Positions 9,901 through 18,700 of a DNA stretch of 52,086 nt are shown one piece after another. Below the pieces are notes generated by a model. That model did no database searches. It saw only the letters and a list, made by a program, of their open reading frames with translations, and was not told the origin of the DNA. The first letter of the stretch is position 1. Each line of letters opens with the position of its first letter. Position numbers and translations under genes: made by a program. The DNA comes from an uncultured bacterium (GTDB lineage: Bacteria; Bacillota_I; Bacilli_A; RFN20; CAG-826), in contig CASFTG010000005.1 in NCBI GenBank assembly GCA_949297805.1, positions 1-52,086 on the forward strand, in the 5' to 3' direction.

Positions 9901-10379
9901 TCCATGGTGAGGATCTGCTCAAAGACTTCAGTTCTTCGCTTGATTCCGCCGGCAACCCCAGCTGGACTTTCAACCTCGGCTTAGCCGCCATCCCGATGCA
10001 GATGTTGGGCTCAAATAGCGATGTCGCCCAGTTATCTGACCTACCCCTAACTATTGGTTCCTCAACCCTCAATAACGGGGAAAAGACCCTGTCCTCCTTC
10101 GCCGGCTCGCTTTCCGTAAGCGTCGCCTCCCTCCTCGACGTAAGCGTCAGCTTCAGTGGCTCTTTGACCAACATCGCCAACGGGGTCTACCAAGACGTCT
10201 TCGCCTCCGATTACATCGTCAATGGGCTGGTGACTGGGGTCTCGGGTAAAAATATCACAACCACCAACGCCAGCATTGAGTCCTTCTACCGCGACCGGTT
10301 CTACAATAAGGACAGCAAACAATATTCAGCCGCCTTCAACTCAGCAGCTGAACTCGTCGACCCGAGTTATAGTTATTGA
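6969..10379 (+). CDS. Giant secreted protein, paralog 2 (1136 aa)
   Basis: A paralog of the preceding gene, starting only three bases after its stop. The N-terminus is a signal peptide with hydrophobic core ILPLLLFPSLLLAS. It resembles a lipoprotein signal but has LLAS followed by Tyr where the lipid-bearing Cys would be expected (TAT versus TGT). A Glu/Ser/Thr/Pro-rich linker (about 30-50) leads into repeated beta-rich modules that match paralog 1 module by module, ending in LTNIANGVYQDVFAS and a divergent tail. No enzymatic motif is seen. Tandem duplication followed by strong divergence is the simplest origin. Function unknown. Confidence 0.8.
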   Translation: MGKRVYSHILPLLLFPSLLLASYSPKNKATAQPEESTDATNEPTLNAPSFPQQLLSSLAEGLSLDIQGAIDLGGVDNVIKINDGRLDLAISSFSMHGISLSADLPLTYNEQSLNLALNLHNDWLYVQLTDPTRYDEVELSYKVSLSSMDVTDENGPVEDELTGGIIYYDYGMLDYCIDTILNAITDGGYQYQVSQSKTSPIDAMAILESLNNVSLDPAYDDNAHYLWELPIGEMTLPIGLVGNGILEAINLPNTDSYFVNDGIGYSLNATLADRKANFAVDPAALEYPELNDSLELFKKIALLAVAPQFNLSTGEDGVTVKHSEAAYDGGDYGFARPAIEETAIMKLDSSVDVGGGTLKGLSIAASTSCNNHSQSLQIDLVDDNAYLSLNGVVNAYSELSTITALIDSLGGVFGEAAASYDVLFAFLKLNDFISPILNSSLIASLREGRYEEIITLVDSLHNEDNKIVATLDLDKVGLKGQVALTLDGKSNELARIELKEAGASNLTFDGTITIENYVAPEPIDPTLYHHLTHLPTLADGLASFNKARNGSFEVTGYFGKLSEATVPSEIADLAYMQTGFGFQGQAAFDIESQSGMANLTVYDRKAEYRNNHHLQLSYSDQGYVDSQGEKKNSLLFHYDSKNTEPIPDGESGSRTNPNDADGLNGRMEEATFTSMIKVAKTFLTSSDPRFERLTNIFSSVMNSGLIYLLTNSKFLEAISSEFIIAASFSEARDSISFSPDAFGTSEPIEIALNYAESGLASIELKTAIGSVESLQNVYIRIENMESKEVTEIKQQIADVFGNAVYTFTDFSSLGSLMDYFEGSLTLGATENNGYTSTYRLTGSMDIDMPLYGEVKTNFDAFIRLQGSEIMMFFSLNEPLKNIMNIGFDLTRTSGTRYVNLYYYINGNDTANPDGWAYVEQYDVESFWISSSVTARTAKIKGENFNANLLGHILQTTLGYRDLVKDIIDGIKIDTTKAIHGEDLLKDFSSSLDSAGNPSWTFNLGLAAIPMQMLGSNSDVAQLSDLPLTIGSSTLNNGEKTLSSFAGSLSVSVASLLDVSVSFSGSLTNIANGVYQDVFASDYIVNGLVTGVSGKNITTTNASIESFYRDRFYNKDSKQYSAAFNSAAELVDPSYSY

Positions 10380-10411
10380 TTGAGTCAAGCAAAAGGGACA
10401 AAATATCGGCT

Positions 10412-11017
10412 ATGGAAAACCTTCCCGCCGTCGTGGGCAAAAACCTCCAAACCCTTCGAAAAGCCAAAGGGATGACCCAGCAGGATCTCGCCCGACAGAT
10501 CAATTACTCCGACAAATCGATTTCCAAATGGGAGTTGGGCTATGCCCTCCCGAGCGTCGACATCCTTTTGGACTTCGCCTCATTCTACGGGGTGACCCTC
10601 GATTTCTTAGTCAGCGAGCACCAAGAAGAGGAAGTCAAGAAGACCGCCTCGGTCCAACCCAAAGACGTCAACCGCCCGACCATCATGGCGATGACCTTAG
10701 CCGTCTTGATCCTCATCGCCATCGCCGTCTTCTTCTCCCGTTATTTCTTCACCGACGAAAGCATCGACAAAAACGGGTTATGGCCGGTGTTCCTTTGGAT
10801 GATCCCGATCGGCCTCTTCCTAATGGCGGCCGAAACCCATCTTTTCTACCATAATTCGTTAGGGACTTTGATCCTCGCTTCCTGTGCCTTATGGGCCCTA
10901 TTAATCGTCATACCCCTCGGCACTCAACGGGATGATTTATGGTTATTGATGGTGGCCGGGGTCCCGATTGAGATCATCATGATCTTGTGGCGGAACCTCA
11001 AGAAGCGGCGCGATTAA
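10412..11017 (+). CDS. XRE-family regulator with C-terminal membrane segments
   Basis: A 201-residue protein. Residues about 6-65 form a Cro/cI-type helix-turn-helix (LRKAKGMTQQDLARQINYSDKSISKWE, abridged here: scanning helix QQDLARQI, recognition helix DKSISKWE). After a charged linker there are four hydrophobic segments (about 92-115, 122-147, 150-170, 178-197), so the DNA-binding domain is tethered to the membrane. Such proteins in Bacillota often sense envelope conditions. A TTG start at 10376 would overlap the upstream gene; I prefer ATG 10412 because the domain begins there. Being directly behind the giant secreted proteins, it may regulate them. Its stop overlaps the stop of the convergent SWIM gene. 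Confidence 0.82.
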   Translation: MENLPAVVGKNLQTLRKAKGMTQQDLARQINYSDKSISKWELGYALPSVDILLDFASFYGVTLDFLVSEHQEEEVKKTASVQPKDVNRPTIMAMTLAVLILIAIAVFFSRYFFTDESIDKNGLWPVFLWMIPIGLFLMAAETHLFYHNSLGTLILASCALWALLIVIPLGTQRDDLWLLMVAGVPIEIIMILWRNLKKRRD

Positions 11018-11361
11018 AACAAATCGGAATAATCGATGTCGCTATAGAACCCGGAATCATCGTCGGACCCCTCGGGCTCGGCGATTTTTTCTTTGATGGC
11101 GAATAGGGTCGCCACCACATGTTTGCAAGGGCCGGGATAACGACGGGAGGCTTCGCAATCGCAAGCATAACTATCCATCCTTCCGTTGCTATCGATATGG
11201 ATGCTGACCGGGTAACTGGCTTTGCTTTTTCCTTCCACCCGGGCATGAAAAGTATTCCCGTCTTGACGGAGGCTAAATACCTTGCCGGATTTATAAACCT
11301 CCTCCGACCGTTTGACTAACGGGGAAGGGTCAGTGGTCAAAGAGGAAAGATCGAGCTTCAT
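11014..11361 (-). CDS. SWIM zinc-finger domain protein
   Basis: A 115-residue protein whose central part carries the SWIM zinc-binding pattern CxCx(n)CxH, seen as YACDCEASRRYPGPCKHVVA. SWIM domains bind DNA or proteins and occur in SWI2/SNF2 helicase partners and transposase-like proteins; here the domain stands nearly alone. The N-terminal KSGKVFSLRQDGNTFHARVEG is the beta-rich lead typical of SWIM proteins, and the C-terminus is acidic. ATG 11361 was chosen because it overlaps the stop of the MBL gene as ATGA, showing translational coupling; a TTG seven codons earlier is less likely. No helicase partner lies next to it. Confidence 0.85.
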   Translation of the reverse strand: MKLDLSSLTTDPSPLVKRSEEVYKSGKVFSLRQDGNTFHARVEGKSKASYPVSIHIDSNGRMDSYACDCEASRRYPGPCKHVVATLFAIKEKIAEPEGSDDDSGFYSDIDYSDLF

Positions 11362-12077
11362 AGTTCCCGGTAGATAAGGCAATTGTATTTATATCTCGCC
11401 CGATACCCTTGGCACAGCCCTTCGTGGACTTCTTGCCCCCTAGTCTTGCCCAAAAGGATGTTTCGAGATAAATGAATCAGATTTGCGAGCTTATTCATAT
11501 TCATCGGTTTCGCCGAATGGCCCGATTGCAAACTGGTGATTCCAAAGTTTTCGCACTCCTTTTGCAGAGTTAATAAGGATTGAAGGTATTCTCTTACCCC
11601 CGTCGATTCGCTTAGCCCAAGCCAGACTTCGCCCGGGTTAATGGTGTCGCCGACAAACGCCATCTTGGTAACTGGATCAAGGACGCAGATCGATCCTTTC
11701 GTATGGCCAGGGGTTAAGAGGACTAAGACCTTCCGTCCCCCTAAGTCCAATTCGCCTAAAGGAAGTTGCTTCATCTTCGCCCGAGGGATGCCGTATTGGG
11801 GTTCGGTGGCCGATAGATAGATCCCTTCATCCTCTTTCCGTAAATAAGCATCAAAAGCAAATGAACCCAAGGCATGGTCCAGATGGCCATGGGTGTTATA
11901 GAGAATGACTGGCAAGTCGGTTATCGACTCGACCGTTTTCCTTAGGTCGGCCTTCCCGTACCCCGAATCGATAAGCAGGGCTTTCTCCTTGCCTAGGAGC
12001 AAATACATATTGACCCGTCCAGCGGGCCCGGGTTCGATGAGTTTATAGGTATTCAGGGCGACGAGCTTATGTTCCAT
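11358..12077 (-). CDS. MBL-fold metallo-hydrolase
   Basis: A metallo-beta-lactamase-fold hydrolase of about 239 residues. It has the metal-binding motif THGHLDHA (HxHxDH), the further ligand in TPGHTKGS, the aspartate in FVGDT and a late histidine in SGHS, so a two-metal site is intact. The family includes hydroxyacylglutathione hydrolases, lactonases and RNA-processing enzymes; the substrate cannot be chosen from sequence. Two ATGs are possible (12083 and 12077); I chose 12077 because a -10-like TATCTT ends 8 bases before it, matching the leaderless arrangement of other genes here. It is coupled to the SWIM gene. Confidence 0.85.
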   Translation of the reverse strand: MEHKLVALNTYKLIEPGPAGRVNMYLLLGKEKALLIDSGYGKADLRKTVESITDLPVILYNTHGHLDHALGSFAFDAYLRKEDEGIYLSATEPQYGIPRAKMKQLPLGELDLGGRKVLVLLTPGHTKGSICVLDPVTKMAFVGDTINPGEVWLGLSESTGVREYLQSLLTLQKECENFGITSLQSGHSAKPMNMNKLANLIHLSRNILLGKTRGQEVHEGLCQGYRARYKYNCLIYREL

Positions 12078-12085
12078 ACCCATAT

Positions 12086-12115
12086 AAGATAGTCCATAAG
12101 AAGGAACAAAACCAA
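12086..12115 (-). promoter_or_regulatory. Promoter of the MBL-SWIM operon (leaderless geometry)
   Basis: Read on the minus strand: TTGGTT, 18 bases, TATCTT, 8 bases, ATG (12077). No Shine-Dalgarno sequence is present. It is divergent from, and does not overlap, the patatin promoter. Confidence 0.5.
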
Positions 12116-12126
12116 ACGATTCCTCG

Positions 12127-12154
12127 TTTACAACCGTCCAGCTTATGCGATAAT
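12127..12154 (+). promoter_or_regulatory. Promoter of the patatin-pepF operon (leaderless geometry)
   Basis: TTTACA (12127-12132), 16 bases, GATAAT (12149-12154), then 8 bases to the ATG at 12163. Transcription would begin at or within a few bases of the start codon. Confidence 0.6.
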
Positions 12155-12162
12155 TCGGGGGT

Positions 12163-13338
12163 ATGAAATGGGGATTGGCCTTAAGCGGAGGCGGAAGCCT
12201 CGGAGGATATGAATACGGGGCGATTCAGGCCTTGCTCGAAGCCGGTTACCATTTCGACGTCATCACCGGCACCTCGATCGGGGCCTTGAATGGGACGTTA
12301 CTAGCCGGCGCTAGGATGGACCGGATGAAGAAAGTCTGGGAATCGGTCACCATCGATGACGTCATCGTCGATGGGTTCGATTTCGCTTTGCCTATTACCC
12401 AAACCTTCTCCCTTAAGAAGGACTCGAAGTTTCAAAAGTTCCTCCGTTCCTACCTCAAAAACCATATCGGCGCCGACGTGACCCCTTTGAAGAAGATGAT
12501 TGAGGATAACCTCGAAGGGATCGATGTCCCTAATCTAAAGGTGAAGATGGGGATCGTGACCTGCACTTATCCTGGCTTTAATGAGGAACGTTATCTTCTT
12601 AATGACCTTAAGCCCGAGGAAGTTAAGGATTATCTTTTGGCTTCCTGCTCCTGCTTCCCCGCCTTCCCCGTCTGCAAAATCGGAAAGAAGTCCTATGTCG
12701 ACGGAGGATGGAAAAACGAGGTCCCAATCGATTATTGTTTTGAACTCGGGGCCGATAAGGTCATCGGGGTCGAGCTCCAATGCTTCCCCCCACCGCAGAA
12801 AAAAGAATATTTCGCCCTGCCAAACGTCATCATGATCTCGCCCTCGCGCGATCAAGGGAGTTTCCTCTCCTTCAACCGGGAATCGATCGATAAGAACATC
12901 AAACTCGGCTATCTCGATGCCAAGGTGGCCCTTGGGTTAGATAAGGGTGAGAAGTATTGCTTCCGGCCCAATAAGGCTTTGGAGACATTGGCGTTAAAGC
13001 ATGTCAAAGAAGGGCTGAAGTTTGGGGCAAATTTCGTCAATAAAGCGCTGAAGAAACTTTTAACCGGAACCAAACGCATCAAAACCCGTGACGAGGTCGC
13101 TTTCTTCTTGCTAAACCTCGAACGGGTGGCATCCTTATTCGGTCTCGATCCGTATAAGGAATATGGCATTGAGGAGATGGGGCGGAAAATCATCGAGCAG
13201 GCGTCTCTATATGACTCCAAGAAACCGAACCCCGAGCAAGCTTATTGGCGGGCCCTCTTCTGGGAAAGGGAAGCCCACCTCAATAACCCCTTCCTCCGCC
13301 GCCTCGACTCGATGCTGTTCAACACATTATGGTTATGA
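12163..13338 (+). CDS. Patatin-like phospholipase family protein
   Basis: A 391-residue lipid acyl hydrolase with the patatin catalytic layout: oxyanion-hole loop SGGGSLGGYEYGA (about residues 8-20), nucleophile serine in GTSIG (about 41) and catalytic Asp in YVDGGWKNEVP (about 182), giving an intact Ser-Asp dyad. The N-terminal 300 residues resemble bacterial RssA/YlbK-like proteins; the last 90 residues are helical and unassigned. No signal peptide is present, so it probably acts in the cytoplasm on membrane lipids. It is the first gene of a pair with pepF, 6 bases downstream. Confidence 0.92.
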   Translation: MKWGLALSGGGSLGGYEYGAIQALLEAGYHFDVITGTSIGALNGTLLAGARMDRMKKVWESVTIDDVIVDGFDFALPITQTFSLKKDSKFQKFLRSYLKNHIGADVTPLKKMIEDNLEGIDVPNLKVKMGIVTCTYPGFNEERYLLNDLKPEEVKDYLLASCSCFPAFPVCKIGKKSYVDGGWKNEVPIDYCFELGADKVIGVELQCFPPPQKKEYFALPNVIMISPSRDQGSFLSFNRESIDKNIKLGYLDAKVALGLDKGEKYCFRPNKALETLALKHVKEGLKFGANFVNKALKKLLTGTKRIKTRDEVAFFLLNLERVASLFGLDPYKEYGIEEMGRKIIEQASLYDSKKPNPEQAYWRALFWEREAHLNNPFLRRLDSMLFNTLWL

Positions 13339-13344
13339 AAGGAA

Positions 13345-15129
13345 ATGAATAAACAAATGGAAAAGAAAAACACCAGCTGGGATTTGACCTACTTCTTCGA
13401 TAGCGAAGAGGCGTTTGAATCCGCCCTCGAGGAGTTCAAAGGCTATCCCGCCAAACTCCAAGCCTACCAAGGAAAACTTGGCGAGAAGCTCGGCGAATAC
13501 CTCGATTTAAGCGAGGAGGCTAATAAGCTGTTCGCCAAAATCTATTTCTACGCCGCGATGGATAGCGACCTCGACAAAAAGGACGTCAAGCGGAGCGAGC
13601 GCCTCTTCAAAGTCGAATATGCGGTCAACCTTTTAGGAGAGGCCACCGCCTTCGACGCCCCGGAGATGCTTTCCCTTGGGCAAGAGAAAATCGAGCGCTT
13701 CCTTTCCGAAAACCCCAAATACGAACCCTATCGTTTCTTCTTCAAAAAACTGTTCTTAAAGAAAGACCACGTCTTATCCGGGGATAAGGAGAGCTTATTA
13801 AGCGCCTATAACCCGCTTCAAGGGGAACAAGGGACTTTATATTCGGCCTTAACGGTCGCCGATCGGAAACCGGCCGAAGCAACCTTAACCGATGGGAGCC
13901 AAGTCACCGTCACCATGGCCAATTGGTCGAGCCTTATCAAAGAGGTCAAGACACCGGATGACCGCCAGCTCATCTTCGAGGCCCTCTATAAGTATTACGA
14001 TGAGCGGAAGACCACCTACGCCGAGATGTATAACCTTGGACTGCAGAGCCAATTGGCGACGATGAAAACCCGGGGCTATAAATCAATCCTCGATACCCAC
14101 CTCCATGGCGACGCCATTCCGGAGGCGGTGTTCGAATCGCTGATTGAGGTCGCCTCGACCCATTCCGCCCCGTTGAAGGAATACTATGAGATTAGGCGGA
14201 AAGCCTTAGGCTTAGCCAAGCACCGGAGCTATGACCGTTTCCTCCCGTTAGCCAAATCGAGCAAGAAATACACCTATGAGGAAGCCAAAGACCTCTTCTT
14301 CGATTCGATCAAGAACTTCCCCGCCGACTTCCAGGCAAAAGCCCATGAGGTCCTAAAGCCTGGCTTCGTCGATGTCTATCCTTCTGAAGGCAAAAGGACC
14401 GGGGCCTATTCGAATGGGGGCTATGACTTCCATCCCTATATCCTCCTCAACTTCGTCGGGGAATTAAACGACGTCTTCACCTTAGCCCACGAATCGGGCC
14501 ATTCGATCCATACCCTCTATTCGGAAGAGAGTCAGCCCTTGTCAACCCAAGACTACACCATCTTCGTGGCTGAGATCGCCTCGACCTTCAATGAGCATAA
14601 CCTCCTTGATTACCTGTTGGAAAAAGGCGATTTAAACAAAGAGGATAAGATCTTCTTGCTGCAGAAATCGATCGATGAGATCTGCTCGACTTTCTACCGG
14701 CAGACCCTATTTGGCCATTTCGAACGCAATATCGCTCGGCTAGCCGAGAAAGGCGAGCCGATCAATTACTCGGTCCTCAACGCCAAAATGAAGGAACTCT
14801 ATAGCCAATACTATGGGATCGATATCGAAGAGGAGAAATATAAGCCCTTGGTCTGGGCTTATATCCCCCACCTCTTCTATACCCCCTTCTACGTCTATCA
14901 ATACGCGACTAGCTTCACCTCCTCGATGCTTCTATATGAGAAAGTGAAGGATAAGGTCCCGGGGGCCTTCGATAACTACCTCAACCTCCTCCGAAGCGGC
15001 GGCTCCGATTTCCCAGTCGAGCAGGTTAAGAAAGCCGGCGTCGACTTAACGAGTAAAGAAGCGTTCTTAGCCGTCGTCAAACGGATGCAGGAACTAGTCG
15101 ATAAGCTCAAAGCCTTATTGAACGAATAA
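13345..15129 (+). CDS. pepF: Oligoendopeptidase F (M3B zinc metallopeptidase)
   Basis: A 594-residue cytoplasmic peptidase that cuts short peptides. The zinc motif TLAHESGHSIHTLYS (HExxH near residue 382) is present, followed by the conserved EIASTFNEH that gives the third ligand, and the late YQYATSF motif of the M3B family. Length is typical of PepF. ATG 13345 is preceded at close distance by AAAGG; a second ATG at 13357 would have better spacing and cannot be excluded. It is the last gene of its unit, closed by a strong terminator. Confidence 0.96.
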   Translation: MNKQMEKKNTSWDLTYFFDSEEAFESALEEFKGYPAKLQAYQGKLGEKLGEYLDLSEEANKLFAKIYFYAAMDSDLDKKDVKRSERLFKVEYAVNLLGEATAFDAPEMLSLGQEKIERFLSENPKYEPYRFFFKKLFLKKDHVLSGDKESLLSAYNPLQGEQGTLYSALTVADRKPAEATLTDGSQVTVTMANWSSLIKEVKTPDDRQLIFEALYKYYDERKTTYAEMYNLGLQSQLATMKTRGYKSILDTHLHGDAIPEAVFESLIEVASTHSAPLKEYYEIRRKALGLAKHRSYDRFLPLAKSSKKYTYEEAKDLFFDSIKNFPADFQAKAHEVLKPGFVDVYPSEGKRTGAYSNGGYDFHPYILLNFVGELNDVFTLAHESGHSIHTLYSEESQPLSTQDYTIFVAEIASTFNEHNLLDYLLEKGDLNKEDKIFLLQKSIDEICSTFYRQTLFGHFERNIARLAEKGEPINYSVLNAKMKELYSQYYGIDIEEEKYKPLVWAYIPHLFYTPFYVYQYATSFTSSMLLYEKVKDKVPGAFDNYLNLLRSGGSDFPVEQVKKAGVDLTSKEAFLAVVKRMQELVDKLKALLNE

Positions 15130-15136
15130 AGAAAAC

Positions 15137-15160
15137 GGAGGCGCGGCCTCCTTTTTCTTT
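15137..15160. terminator. Bidirectional rho-independent terminator
   Basis: GGAGGC (15137-15142), loop GCG, GCCTCC (15146-15151), then CTTTTTCTTT-like T-rich tail on the plus strand. The minus strand reads the same stem followed by GTTTTCTTT. It ends both pepF and the convergent GrpB gene. Confidence 0.92.
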
Positions 15161-15683
15161 AGACTTTGGCTAACTTCAATATCTCGACGATGAAAGCCTT
15201 TTTCCCGGCTGTATAAGCTTCTCGGTCATCCGGGTATTGGCTAGCCAGCTGTTCTTTTAGTTGCTCATAACGCTTGGCGGCCGCCGGATGGTTAAGCAAA
15301 TAATCCCGGAAGGCGAGGTAACGCCGATACGGGCCCCCAAAGAGCTTGACGACGTGGACATGGGCGATGACGACTTCGGGATCTTTTTCATCATAAACCA
15401 CGTAGAGGTATTGATTAGGCTGATCCGAGCCGCGGAAGACAAAGTCTTTCTTCGCCAAGTCCTCGTTATATTGAAACAAGGCCTCATAATCCTTGACCCC
15501 GACTAGCAAATCGACGATGGGCTTAGCCTTGATCGGGAGGGCGGTGCTCCCGATATGTTTGATGTTACAGGGCAAATCCCCCACTGCCTGCTTAAAATGA
15601 TAAGCCAATAGCAAAGCCAATCCAGCCCATTCCTCGGAATGGGGCTCAAGCAAAACCGTGTTACGTCTTAATCCAATAGCCAT
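15159..15683 (-). CDS. GrpB family protein (UPF0157, nucleotidyltransferase-fold)
   Basis: A 174-residue protein with the GrpB signature IKHIGSTALP....KPIVDLLVGV near residues 42-64 and the downstream RRYLAFRDYLLNHPAAAKRYEQLK. This family has a nucleotidyltransferase fold; some members are fused to dephospho-CoA kinase, but the activity of stand-alone members is not established. The length matches the family. The ATG at 15683 has no ribosome site, but TATCAT ends 6 bases before it. It forms its own transcription unit, convergent with pepF. Confidence 0.92.
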   Translation of the reverse strand: MAIGLRRNTVLLEPHSEEWAGLALLLAYHFKQAVGDLPCNIKHIGSTALPIKAKPIVDLLVGVKDYEALFQYNEDLAKKDFVFRGSDQPNQYLYVVYDEKDPEVVIAHVHVVKLFGGPYRRYLAFRDYLLNHPAAAKRYEQLKEQLASQYPDDREAYTAGKKAFIVEILKLAKV

Positions 15684-15689
15684 GGCCTA

Positions 15690-15717
15690 ATGATACCAAA
15701 AACCAGAGCAAGGTTAA
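15690..15717 (-). promoter_or_regulatory. Promoter of grpB-like gene (leaderless geometry)
   Basis: Minus strand: TTAACC, 16 bases, TATCAT, 6 bases, ATG (15683). The -35 is weak, the -10 good, and there is no Shine-Dalgarno. Confidence 0.5.
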
Positions 15718-15768
15718 GGGACTTTGAAACTAACTCGGCATTAACTAGTCAAACTCGCAGCTTTGAAA

Positions 15769-18700
15769 TTAACTTCCGACCGCGATGCCGCTTAAGTCGA
15801 CCGCGCCCGGGGAGGAAATAAGGAAGGTATAGGTGCTTTCCCGGAGAGTCGAGCTATCGATTTCCTCGCTAAGCTTCAAAACGATGCTCAGTTCATTGGC
15901 GTTGTTCAGCGTTAACCGTATCTCGCTGATCTCGGCCCCGCTTGGTAAGCTGTCGCGCCAAGTGACGGACAATAAAGCGGCTGCCACCGTCGAGCGGGCG
16001 GCCGCCACGACGTCATAAGTCTCGGTCATGCCCACGACCGGGGTTAAGTAGTTGCCAAACTGGCTTATAGTCGAGGGGAACAGGACGCCGGTGATGCTGG
16101 AATTGGAAGCAAGGTAATCGGCGATGCCTATCCCTTGATAAGTGGTCAACGGGTCGCCATAGCCGCCGCTGCTGAGCTCGTCATAGATCGATAAAGTCCC
16201 GATTTCCTCGGCAAAGAGCATCTTTCCGCCGTCATTATCGGTGGTCTGAACCCGAGTATCGTCGATCTCAGCTTTGAAGGCGGTGACGGTCGAACTTTGC
16301 AATTCACCTTTCGTTCCATCAGCCAAAGCGTAGGTCGCAACCGTCTTGGTATAGGCCCCGATTGAGTTATCGGAAGAAGCGAAGAAAGTCGCGAAGTAAG
16401 TGGCAAGGCTCATCGGCGGGAGCCCCGTCAAATCAATGCTCGCTTCCCCAACCTGATCAATAAGGATGGCATATTCGTCCTCGACGTAATAATTGCCCGC
16501 CACCCGGCCAACGGTAAAGCTCAAGGTCAAAGACTCACCATCAAAATCGATCGAGAGTCCGCTTAAGGTCCGGCCAGTCACATTATCCCCGAACGCCCCG
16601 GCGGCCAATTGGGTGACGGCCGTCGATTCGACCGCGGCGTTGACCTTATATCCCCCATTCTCGTCCGCTTCGATGTAATCGAGGAAGGAAAGCAATAGGT
16701 TGGGTGGGAAATAGCCGCGCGGAACGGCGTATTCCTCTAACGAGGCGACGCCGGTGACGTGGTTTTGGTAACTAAGTTCCCCGGTCGAGGTTTCGAAATA
16801 GACGTCGACCGCCTGTAAGGCCTCATCGTAGACCAAGATAGCGTCCCCCTGCTTCCAATAGGCCCCATCGGTGTAATGAGTCACCGCGGTCCGCAGATCG
16901 CCATCTTGGTAAAACTCCCCTTTCCCGCCATCGAGGAGATGGTAATAGGTCGTCTGCTTGGTATTGGTCATGACCGCGTTGACGGAGGAGGTGAAGTTGG
17001 CGGAAAGCCACTCAGTCAAAGAAGGGGCCTCGACCGCTTCCTGGGGATAGAGCCGAATATAGAGATAACGATCTTTTTGATCTAGGTTGTTCTTCACCAC
17101 CTTGATCCCAAGGCTGTACTCAACCCCGTTGAGGCTTAAGGCGTAACGGGTGAAGTCATCGGTCACCAGCCCGGTTTCCTCATAGCCCAATTCGGTCAAA
17201 TCGGCGAGGAACTGATCATAAGCGGCATGTAAAGTCTCTTCATTGGAATAGATGAGGGCGATATTGGCATAACCGGCCGCCGCATCGACCCACTTAGGCA
17301 AGGTGCTCGCGCCGGTCAACTTAATATCGATGTAGGGAAGAAGATCGAGGTAATCATCCCCGAGGTATTTCTTCATGATGGCGATTTGCTCATCCCCTAA
17401 GTCATCCCAGGAATCATAGGGATTAGGAACATAAGGGATATAGGGGTAATCTAGGACGGTCGTCCCGATGTCGGAAACCGATAGCTCGATTCGCCCAGAG
17501 ACCGCCGTCCCGGTGGTGTCGGTATAACTGTAGTCATAAGCGAAGTTCGCCCCATCTTCAGTCAGTTCAATGGTATAGCCCGGCTCGGCGAAGGCGAGGT
17601 AGCCCATATAGTTCCACGTTTGGTCGGGCGAGGTCGACTGCAGGTACCGTTCAAACCCATAGCCGTTCTTCAAGACGTATTTGCCGTCGATATAATCGAA
17701 GACGGCAGGCGAGAAGGCGAAGGAGGAGACGAAGTCGCTTATCGCGACGTCCTCGTTTTGGAAAATCCCGGTCCCTTGGATTTGGCCATCGAGCAGATTA
17801 ACCGCCTCAACCAAACCCTGGTCAGAGTTGAGATAATAGCCATTGCCGACCCGTTTATTCTCGTTATTAATCTGGGTATGGAGGATCAGGTCCTCGGTGT
17901 AATAGTCGGTGAAACTCGCCCGAGCGGCGCTGCCGCCGGAACCGCCGATCCTCGTCACCTCAAGGGTGTAGTTGCCATCCCGAAGCGAATCGAATAGATC
18001 TTGCAAAGCCGCATCCTCCGGTTTGCTCTCGAATGGCGAAATCGGCGCAAAATCCAAATCTTCTTGTTCGACTAACCGGAATTCGTAATTGATCTTTACG
18101 TCGACTATGGTCGTTAACCCGCCGGAGGTTAGGCTTACCATCTCCTCATAGCCGGTAAACGACCCGCCATCGATGACCCCGTCATCCCCAAGGGTGAAGC
18201 GGAGTTCATCAAAGGGGTAATCCTCGTAACCGGTCAAGGCATAAAGGATTGCCACCGCCTTGGCTTCCCCAATCGCTTCAAGGTCCAAAACCAAGTCCTC
18301 ACCCTGTTGAGTGAAGGCGGTCGCCTCGACGCCAAGGAAGGGGTTGACATGGTATTCGTCGAAGGGGATGTACTGATTATTCTCATCAAGGTAGAGCAAT
18401 TCGCCGATGGTGTTGTCCGGATAGAGGGCATGCTGGCAGGCATAGCCCTCTTCGCTCGCGTAATCCTCGACGTATTGGTAATAGCCATCCTCGTCGAACT
18501 CGGCAAAGTAATACATCGTCGGGGTCAAGGCCGATTCAATCGAAGTCGGTATCGAAGCATGCGGCTCCCCGGACATCGAATAATAAGTTTGGAAATCCAG
18601 TTCCGCTTGGAAAGCGATGCTGGGCTCGGTCAAAGGGGCGATGGCCTTGGCGATATCGATTGGGATTGGGGTCGAGGTCGGGGTCGAAGGCGGGGTACTG

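Noticed and set aside
10376..10411. TTG start at 10376 for the XRE regulator.
   Set aside because: It would overlap the giant-protein gene and add a non-conserved stretch; ATG 10412 sits right at the HTH domain.
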